Assembly (NCBI GenBank): GCA_913778275.1 | Contig: CAJYWN010000022.1 | Location: forward strand, 1 to 30,721 | Length of the DNA: 30,721 nt | Direction: 5' to 3' | From: an uncultured Chryseobacterium sp. | GTDB lineage: Bacteria; Bacteroidota; Bacteroidia; Flavobacteriales; Weeksellaceae | Shown here: positions 23,607 to 30,721 of the stretch, piece after piece | How the letters are laid out: each line of letters opens with the position of its first letter | Numbering within the stretch: position 1 is the first letter of the stretch | Translations under genes and position numbers: made by a program | Notes under the pieces: generated by a model | The model's input: only the letters and a program-made list of their open reading frames with translations | Told to the model about the DNA's origin: nothing | Database searches by the model: none

Positions 23607-23630
23607 TAAAAAACCCACCGCAAAACGGTG
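23607..23630 (-). terminator. Rho-independent terminator after the outer-membrane receptor gene
   Basis: On the minus strand CACCG (23630-23626) pairs with CGGTG (23620-23616) around a 5-base loop, followed by GGTTTTTTATT (to 23607). The stem is short but GC-rich and the U-run is clear. It lies about 40 bases after the stop of the receptor gene. Confidence 0.7.
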
Positions 23631-23670
23631 AGTTACCACAAAAAATAATATATATGAAGAAATGATTGTT

Positions 23671-25947
23671 TTATCTTGTTCTGTTTTTAATAGCATCGGA
23701 AGCACTTTCAATATCTCTTACTTTTTTCACTTTCTGATTTCCGAAATTGTACGTAATGCTTACAGTAAGGTTTCTTCTGTACTGGTCGTTTCTGATATAA
23801 TTGTAGTTTCCGCTTGACTGGAAATCTTCTATTTCCACGACATTGGTTCTCAGAACATCATTTACGTTTACGGCAAAAGTCCAGTCGTTCCAGTTTTTCT
23901 TGATGCTGAGGTCGAGGCTCATAAGGTCTTTCAAAATTCCAAGCTCGATCTGCTGCTGGTCTACATAGAAGAAATTAACTCCCAGAAACCATGTTTTCTT
24001 CTTGTCAAGACGAATGGTATTATTACTTGTGATGACCAAACTTGTAGACTTTCTGTCGTTCACATATTTATCAAAAACCTGTCCCGTTGTAGGATCAGTA
24101 TCTAAGGTACCGTTGTTGATATTATGCTGGATCCCCGCATTAAAATTGAGCGTCAGATATTGCTTGAAAAGAGATTTCTGAACGCCCAGCATGGCAGACA
24201 TCTCCTGCTTGTCTCCGAAATTGGTTCTGATATATGCCAGCTGAACTCTTTTCTGGTTGGTTTCAGGATCTATATAGCTTCTTTGCAAAGGTACCTGTGT
24301 GATTTGGTCCTTTTCATAAGTGTGATTCAGGATCAGGAAATACGAGTTTTTATACATGTATGTTAATTCCTGATTGTAGGTGGATGATGCTTTTACGAAC
24401 GGGTTGTTCTGTGTATAGTTATCCTGCGTAATGATGTTCTTCACAGGGTTAAGCTCCCAGAAGCTTGGTCTTCTCATTCTGCTCGAAAACGAGTAAGAGA
24501 TGTTGTTTTTATCATTAATTGCATAGTTGAAGCTCAGGTAGGGCAGGAAATTATTATAGTTTCTTTTTATCCTTTGATATTCCGGTTGTTTTGCATTATC
24601 AGACGTTCCTAAACTGTTGGTGATTTCATATCTCGCACCCACTTTTCCTGAGAATTTATCCGAGAATTTTTTCTCTAAAGTCAGGTATGCTCCATAAATA
24701 TTTTCATCATAAATAAAGTGGTTGGGATCTGTGGTGAGACCAATCATTTGTAACTGTCCTGCATTGTTGTAGATATAATCGTAGGTGAAGTTTTTGGTGT
24801 CGTTGTCGGTTTTGGTTTTATTGAAATTGCCTCCTGCTGAGAAAGTAAAATCATTTTTAAATTTCTGAATATAATCTACCGTTCCGGAAAAATTATTGAT
24901 GATCTGAGGAATATCCTGAATAATCTTTGTTCCTGTTCTGGAAAACCCTGAAGTGCTGCCTTCAACATCCGAAATCATGGTATTGTTATCAGAATATTGA
25001 AATCTTTTGTAATTAAGGTAAGCAGCGTTTAGGTTTAGTTTGCTTCCAAGAGAGTCGAGTTTCAGCTCATAGTTTAAATTAACGGAATTGTTATAATTTC
25101 GGGCATTTTCTTTATTCTTCGTTCTGGTGTAATCTGTTGAAAGCAAATTATCGTTGTTATCGTATCTTGTAATGGTATTCAAAAGGTCAATCGTGGAATT
25201 GTAGCTTTTATTGGTCCATGAATTCCAGGATAATGCCAAATTACTTTTCTCATTCAACTGATAATCAACATTCAGATATCCCCCTATATTTTTGTTTGGA
25301 TCATCGATGTTTCCTACGGATTCGTTCTGAACGTTTCCGGATCTGTTTCTTAGAATATACGACTGTGGATTGATATTTTCTCCGCCGCTGAGATTGGCAT
25401 TGATTCCCAGTTTGTCTTTTCTGTAGTTTACTGAAAAACTGGCATTGCTGGCATTGTATTTATTTTGTGTATTAGACATTCTCATGTTTCCGCTTGTGCC
25501 GTCGCTCATTTTTTTCTTCAGAACAATATTAATAATCCCGTCCGAAGATTCTACCTGATATTCACTTCCCGGAACGGTAATCACTTCAATTTTCTGGATA
25601 TTTTCTGCGGGGGTATTTTTTAAAAACTGGGTTAAAGATTCCGCATCCATATTGGTTTTTCTTCCATTAATGAAGATGAGCGCGTTGTTTTTTCCTGCAA
25701 TTTTTAAAGTCTTGTCATCAGTGGTAGACAAAAGAGGTGTCTGCTTCAAAAGATCAAAAGTGGTATTTCCTTTTGCTACCGGAGAAGCTGCTACATCATA
25801 CACAAAACGGTCACTTTGCTTTTTGAAGACCTGCTTGGTCATCGTTACTCCTTCGATGCTTTTGGTTTTTACACTGTCTTGTTTTTTTTCCTGGGCGAAG
25901 GTAAGTCCGCTGAAAAATATGGCTGCAATAAGAATTGTCGTTTTCAT
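23671..25947 (-). CDS. TonB-dependent-receptor-like outer-membrane beta-barrel protein
   Basis: 758 residues. A signal peptide (MKTTILIAAIFFSGLTFAQE) is followed by a plug domain (about 30-145: GVTMTKQVFKK, AGKNNALIFINGRKTNMD, IQKIEVITVPGSEYQVESSDGIINIVLKKK), then a C-terminal barrel rich in alternating aromatic strands, with repeated Asn/Tyr strands and an SYNFGNQKVKK-like end region. This matches the outer-membrane beta-barrel / TonB-dependent receptor family common in Bacteroidota. No SusD partner is adjacent and no carboxypeptidase-regulatory domain precedes the plug, so it is not a typical SusC. The cargo is unknown. Own promoter at 26001-26032 and own terminator. Confidence 0.88.
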   Translation of the reverse strand: MKTTILIAAIFFSGLTFAQEKKQDSVKTKSIEGVTMTKQVFKKQSDRFVYDVAASPVAKGNTTFDLLKQTPLLSTTDDKTLKIAGKNNALIFINGRKTNMDAESLTQFLKNTPAENIQKIEVITVPGSEYQVESSDGIINIVLKKKMSDGTSGNMRMSNTQNKYNASNASFSVNYRKDKLGINANLSGGENINPQSYILRNRSGNVQNESVGNIDDPNKNIGGYLNVDYQLNEKSNLALSWNSWTNKSYNSTIDLLNTITRYDNNDNLLSTDYTRTKNKENARNYNNSVNLNYELKLDSLGSKLNLNAAYLNYKRFQYSDNNTMISDVEGSTSGFSRTGTKIIQDIPQIINNFSGTVDYIQKFKNDFTFSAGGNFNKTKTDNDTKNFTYDYIYNNAGQLQMIGLTTDPNHFIYDENIYGAYLTLEKKFSDKFSGKVGARYEITNSLGTSDNAKQPEYQRIKRNYNNFLPYLSFNYAINDKNNISYSFSSRMRRPSFWELNPVKNIITQDNYTQNNPFVKASSTYNQELTYMYKNSYFLILNHTYEKDQITQVPLQRSYIDPETNQKRVQLAYIRTNFGDKQEMSAMLGVQKSLFKQYLTLNFNAGIQHNINNGTLDTDPTTGQVFDKYVNDRKSTSLVITSNNTIRLDKKKTWFLGVNFFYVDQQQIELGILKDLMSLDLSIKKNWNDWTFAVNVNDVLRTNVVEIEDFQSSGNYNYIRNDQYRRNLTVSITYNFGNQKVKKVRDIESASDAIKNRTR

Positions 25948-26000
25948 GTTTTAACTGTTTAGAGAGTTTAATAGCTTGTATTTGTTATTATTTAACATTG

Positions 26001-26032
26001 CAAAGATATATAATAAATTTAGTATCTTGCAA
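26001..26032 (-). promoter_or_regulatory. Promoter for the outer-membrane receptor gene
   Basis: On the minus strand TTG (complement of 26030-26032) is followed after 21 bases by TATCTTTG (complement of 26001-26008), a perfect TAnnTTTG. The start would be near 25995, leaving a leader of about 48 bases before the ATG at 25947, longer than most here. Confidence 0.6.
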
Positions 26033-26242
26033 TACAAAGTACTTAAAATATTTTTAGACATGCTTTAACTAATTGATTTACAGTAAGTAAAATTTTAGTT
26101 AAAATTTTTAATTTCGTTTACTTGTTATTTTAAAGACAATTCAAACGAAAATATTATTACATGATAAGCAGTAAAAGATAAAATTAATTTGAAATATTAG
26201 GAAGAATTTAAACAATCAATGTCATTATTTGAGTATCGATCC

Positions 26243-26266
26243 AAAAAAAGGATCTCTAAGATCCTT
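26243..26266 (-). terminator. Rho-independent terminator after the DUF3817 gene
   Basis: On the minus strand AAGGATC (26266-26260) pairs with GATCCTT (26254-26248) around a 5-base loop, followed by a T-run (26249-26243). It lies seven bases after the stop of the DUF3817 gene at 26274. Confidence 0.88.
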
Positions 26267-26273
26267 CTATTAT

Positions 26274-26615
26274 TTATTCTCTGTCAAAACGGGCGAGCTT
26301 TTTGTCCACCCAGATGGTGGCGAAAGGAAAGAATGCCGAAAGCAGGGCAAATACAAAATCTTCATCGTCCCATTGGTAAATTTTCCTTGCAGGAAGGCAA
26401 AGCAACAGATAGAGGGTAAAAAAAAGTCCGTGGATATTCCCGACAATAATGATGAAAATAGTAGCCAGCAGCCCCTCGTCATCATACCGTTTCCAGATCA
26501 TAGCAACCCCATACAGCAGAAAACATGTAATGGCTTCCGCAACACAAACCTGCTTAAACCATTTAGTAACCTTTTCCTGAGGATATTTTGAGAAAAATTT
26601 TTCAATGAAATTCAT
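26274..26615 (-). CDS. DUF3817-family small membrane protein
   Basis: 113 residues. The pattern fits DUF3817: a first helix region VAEAITCFLLYGVAMIWKRY (about 25-44), a second GNIHGLFFTLYLLLCL (about 59-74), a third LLSAFFPFATIWVDKKL (about 92-108). This family is a small integral membrane protein of unknown function. It lies 80 bases downstream of nadD, so it could be read from the recJ-nadD transcript, though an own promoter cannot be ruled out; none was seen. The terminator following it would end the whole unit. Confidence 0.88.
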   Translation of the reverse strand: MNFIEKFFSKYPQEKVTKWFKQVCVAEAITCFLLYGVAMIWKRYDDEGLLATIFIIIVGNIHGLFFTLYLLLCLPARKIYQWDDEDFVFALLSAFFPFATIWVDKKLARFDRE

Positions 26616-26695
26616 AATTTACATATCATTAAATTCGGAGTAATAAGAACATTTGCTTTCTCAGCTTTCTACATCCGGTCTTGAATAAGACAAAA

Positions 26696-27280
26696 TTACT
26701 TATAAAAACTACTGCCGTCCAAATATTCAAAAACTTCCGGAGGAAGCATTGGTCTTACATTCTTACCGGTTTTAATCATGTTCCGGATTTCCGTTGCGGA
26801 AAGTTCAATGACAGGGGCTTTAATTAAGGAAATATTTTCATGCTGATAGTAATCCGACTCTTTTTTTTCACCATCAAACATCCTCGGATAAACAATAATA
26901 TGATGATTTTTAATTAAATTGTCAGAATTTTTCCATTTGTGAAGATTTTGCAGATTGTCTTCGCCCATAATTAAGCTGAAAGAATAATCCGGGTATTTTT
27001 CATGAAGATAAGTCAGCGTATCAATCGTATAGCTTGGTTGAGGTAGGGAAAATTCCACATTGGAAGCGCGCATTTTCGGATAATTTTTTACCGCAAGCTG
27101 TACCATATCAAGGCGATTGTGATCTTTCAGCAACGATTTTTTTTCTTTGAAAGGATTTTGCGGGCTCACCACAAACCACAATTCATCCATATCTGTATGT
27201 TCCAGAATATAATTCGCAAGTATCAGATGTCCGATGTGAATAGGATTGAACGAACCAAAAAAGAGACCGACTTTTTTCAT
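26696..27280 (-). CDS. nadD: Nicotinate-nucleotide adenylyltransferase
   Basis: Adenylates nicotinate mononucleotide to deamido-NAD in NAD biosynthesis; cytosolic. 194 residues, the family norm. The nucleotidyltransferase signature GSFNPIHIGHLILANY (residues 9-24) carries the HxGH motif (15-18, HIGH), and ELSATEIRNMI near the C-terminus corresponds to the ISSTxxR motif, here SATEIR. The gene starts four bases after the recJ stop, so both are one operon. Nothing unusual besides the compact recJ-nadD junction. Confidence 0.97.
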   Translation of the reverse strand: MKKVGLFFGSFNPIHIGHLILANYILEHTDMDELWFVVSPQNPFKEKKSLLKDHNRLDMVQLAVKNYPKMRASNVEFSLPQPSYTIDTLTYLHEKYPDYSFSLIMGEDNLQNLHKWKNSDNLIKNHHIIVYPRMFDGEKKESDYYQHENISLIKAPVIELSATEIRNMIKTGKNVRPMLPPEVFEYLDGSSFYK

Positions 27281-27284
27281 TTTA

Positions 27285-28997
27285 CTAATCTCTGAATTTC
27301 ACATCTTTAATGTTAAGATAATGCGTAACGTTACCTTTCCAGTGATTTTCTTCAAGAGTAAAAGCAAGATCGAAGCTTTTCGTTCTGAAATCATCGGCAA
27401 ACTGTCCCAGCTTAAAGCCTACGCATTCGATATTTCTTCCGGTAGATTCCTGCCTTACATAAAACTTAAGATGGTTGTTGTCTTTTCCCATCGTTTTTAT
27501 GTATCCTGAAACCCTTTGATTGGTTAAAGTAAGGATCGGCTTCATATTGTGAGGTCCGAAAGGGGCCAGTTTCCTGTGGAAATTAATAAACTCCCGGTTG
27601 ATCTCATCTATCTGAATTTCAGAATCAATCGTAATGGAAGGTTCTTTCTGATGCTCTTTAATTTTCTCCGAAACCACCCGCTCGAATTTTTCTTTAAATG
27701 CATCAAATTTTTCTTTTTCCATCGAAAGACCTGCTGCAGCGTGATGCCCTCCGAATTTCAGGAAGTATTCAGAACACATGTCCAATGCCTCATGAACGTC
27801 AAAATCCGAAACGGATCTGGCAGAAGCAACCATTTCGCCGTTATTTCCGTCGGTAAAAACGAGAGTCGGTTTGTAATAAGTTTCAATCAATCGCGATGCT
27901 ACAATACCGATCACGCCCTTGTTCCATTCCGGATGATAAACGATGGTGGTGTATTTTGTTTCCTGCTGAGATTCAATGATTTGATTTAAAGCTGAAAGAG
28001 TGGAATTCATATCCAGTTCGCGCCTTTCATCATTGAGGTCCATGATGTCATTTACAATCTGATGGGCATGTTTCAGGTTATCGGAAACCATAAGTTCTAC
28101 AGCTGCTTTTCCGTGTGAAATTCTTCCGGCAGCATTAATCTTCGGCGCTATTTCAAATACAATATTGGAAATCTCAAAATGAGAAAGTTTGTCTTCAGGA
28201 ATTAATAATCGTAAACCTAAGTTCCTCGTTTTACGCAGGGTTTTAAGTCCCATTTTAGCAAAGACCCGATTTTCACCGGTCATGGAAACGATGTCGGCAG
28301 CAATGGATATGGCCAGAAGATCGGTAAGCTCAAAAAGCTCTGCTTCGGGAAGCTTATAGATGGTATTTAAACCCTGACAAAGTTTAAATCCTACTCCGCA
28401 GCCGGAAAGCTCTTTAAAAGGATAACGGCAATCGCTTCTTTTAGGATCTAGAACGGCAACTGCGTTCGGAATTTCTTCGCCCGGTAAATGGTGGTCGCAG
28501 ATGATAAAGTCGATCCCTAAATTCTGGGCATAATTGATCATATCCAGTGCTTTGATTCCACAATCCAGGGCAATGATTAATGAAAACCCGTTTTCTTTGG
28601 CAAAATCAATACCTTCTGTGGAAATTCCGTATCCTTCAGAATTTCTGTCGGGAATATAAAAATCAAGGTATTTTTTCTGAACAATTTTGCTGAGGTACAG
28701 GTACATGAGTGCAACGGCAGTAGTGCCGTCAACGTCATAATCTCCGTATACCAGTATTTTTTCTCCATTCTCAATGGCTGTGGCAATGCGCTCCACGGCT
28801 TTCTGCATATCTGCCATTAAGAATGGGTTGTGAATGTCGGTAAGGTTCGGTTTAAAAAATTCTCTGGCCTTTTGATAATTGTCAATTCCTCTGAGAACGA
28901 GGAGTTTAGATTCAAAAGTTCCAAAACCAAGAGACGAACTTAATCCATCCACAATTTCTTCATCGGGTTCGGGCTTGTAAATCCATTTTTGACTCAT
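27285..28997 (-). CDS. recJ: Single-stranded-DNA-specific exonuclease RecJ
   Basis: 5-prime to 3-prime exonuclease of the DHH family, acting in recombination repair. 570 residues, family norm. DHH motifs: GDYDVDGTTA (85-94), ALDCG with Asp145, DHH at 168-170, and the DHHA1 motif GGHHAAAG in the second half; the C-terminal OB-like region follows (about 455-570). A perfect -7 element lies only five bases upstream of the ATG (28997), so the transcript may be leaderless or the real start further on. Its stop is four bases before nadD. Confidence 0.96.
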   Translation of the reverse strand: MSQKWIYKPEPDEEIVDGLSSSLGFGTFESKLLVLRGIDNYQKAREFFKPNLTDIHNPFLMADMQKAVERIATAIENGEKILVYGDYDVDGTTAVALMYLYLSKIVQKKYLDFYIPDRNSEGYGISTEGIDFAKENGFSLIIALDCGIKALDMINYAQNLGIDFIICDHHLPGEEIPNAVAVLDPKRSDCRYPFKELSGCGVGFKLCQGLNTIYKLPEAELFELTDLLAISIAADIVSMTGENRVFAKMGLKTLRKTRNLGLRLLIPEDKLSHFEISNIVFEIAPKINAAGRISHGKAAVELMVSDNLKHAHQIVNDIMDLNDERRELDMNSTLSALNQIIESQQETKYTTIVYHPEWNKGVIGIVASRLIETYYKPTLVFTDGNNGEMVASARSVSDFDVHEALDMCSEYFLKFGGHHAAAGLSMEKEKFDAFKEKFERVVSEKIKEHQKEPSITIDSEIQIDEINREFINFHRKLAPFGPHNMKPILTLTNQRVSGYIKTMGKDNNHLKFYVRQESTGRNIECVGFKLGQFADDFRTKSFDLAFTLEENHWKGNVTHYLNIKDVKFRD

Positions 28998-29001
28998 TTC
29001 A

Positions 29002-29009
29002 CAAAAATA
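29002..29009 (-). promoter_or_regulatory. -7 element directly upstream of recJ
   Basis: TATTTTTG (minus strand) is a perfect TAnnTTTG box. Its end is only four bases before the recJ ATG, so transcription would start at or near the A of the start codon. At the -33 position (20-base spacer) the sequence is TTC, two of three matches. Confidence 0.4.
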
Positions 29010-29056
29010 GGGAAATATATTTTAAAAAGGAAAGTTTATTATTGTGGCTGAATGTT

Positions 29057-29086
29057 AAAAAAAACCGTTCAGGTCATGAACGGTTT
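29057..29086 (-). terminator. Rho-independent terminator after the ABC-F gene
   Basis: On the minus strand AAACCGTTCA (29086-29077) pairs with TGAACGGTTT (29071-29062) around a 5-base loop, followed by a T-run continuing to 29057. The stem sequence is nearly identical to that of the rplQ terminator at 1616-1647. Confidence 0.92.
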
Positions 29087-29096
29087 TTAAAAATAT

Positions 29097-30719
<1,623 letters not shown>

Positions 30720-30721
30720 AT

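Larger units (their letters stand above)
25948..26273. other. Intergenic region holding the receptor promoter and the DUF3817 terminator
   Basis: 326 bases without a supportable gene. It holds the minus-strand promoter of the receptor (26001-26032), an AT-rich stretch with no recognised sites (26040-26240), and the terminator of the DUF3817 gene (26243-26266). Short frames here run through the terminator and are not credible. Confidence 0.7.

Noticed and set aside
26219..26591. Two plus-strand frames over the DUF3817 gene.
   Set aside because: They run antisense to a recognised family member and through its terminator, so they are shadows.
27549..27989. A 146-residue plus-strand frame inside recJ.
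   Set aside because: Antisense to the conserved DHH domain; no supporting features.

Overview
The window looks like a chromosomal segment from a Flavobacteriia member (Bacteroidota), most likely Chryseobacterium or a close relative. Reasons: low GC; promoters of the TAnnTTTG (-7) / TTG (-33) type with few clear Shine-Dalgarno sites; lipoproteins, a plug-barrel outer-membrane receptor and a YbiT-like ABC-F protein of Bacteroidota type; and the gene order rpsD-rpoA-rplQ with eno and gltA nearby. The genus is an inference from style, not from a marker search.

Layout. 1-1650: end of the ribosomal alpha operon (rpsD tail, rpoA, rplQ) closed by a strong terminator. 1653-5065: a lipoprotein gene divergent from a four-gene two-component operon (NarL-type regulator, lipoprotein, about 7-TM protein, HisKA_3 kinase). 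5108-6939: a separate unit of three unrecognised genes. 7070-9816: eno and gltA, each with its own promoter and terminator. 9844-11017: a small membrane protein, an unknown convergent gene, and a short gene for a 53-residue, six-cysteine double-glycine-leader peptide. 11272-13721: two guanidino-group-modifying-superfamily enzymes (an arginine-deiminase-family protein and a CtlX-like protein), separated by a four-helix-bundle (S23/Avd-like) gene inside imperfect inverted repeats and a small tandem array.

13722-20856 is the most distinctive block: speD, a zinc-ribbon/DUF4178 membrane protein, a tiny membrane protein, a DUF350 protein, a membrane-fused spermidine-synthase-like aminopropyltransferase, then a toxin-antitoxin pair, a lipoprotein-like FAD oxidoreductase and a polytopic membrane protein with conserved-looking histidines. 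Genes abut or overlap by a few bases and share a strand. Read together they suggest an envelope-associated polyamine-type pathway: SpeD makes decarboxylated AdoMet, the membrane-fused synthase transfers aminopropyl groups at the membrane, and the oxidoreductase may act on the product. The substrate is unknown.

20828-22680: a secreted GH43-like / discoidin / FN3 protein. 22667-26032 (minus): an alpha/beta-hydrolase lipoprotein and a TonB-dependent-receptor-like outer-membrane protein. 26243-30719 (minus): DUF3817 protein, nadD, recJ and a YbiT-like ABC-F ATPase with one intact and one doubly degenerate composite ATP site. No tRNA, rRNA, CRISPR array, transposase or phage genes were seen.
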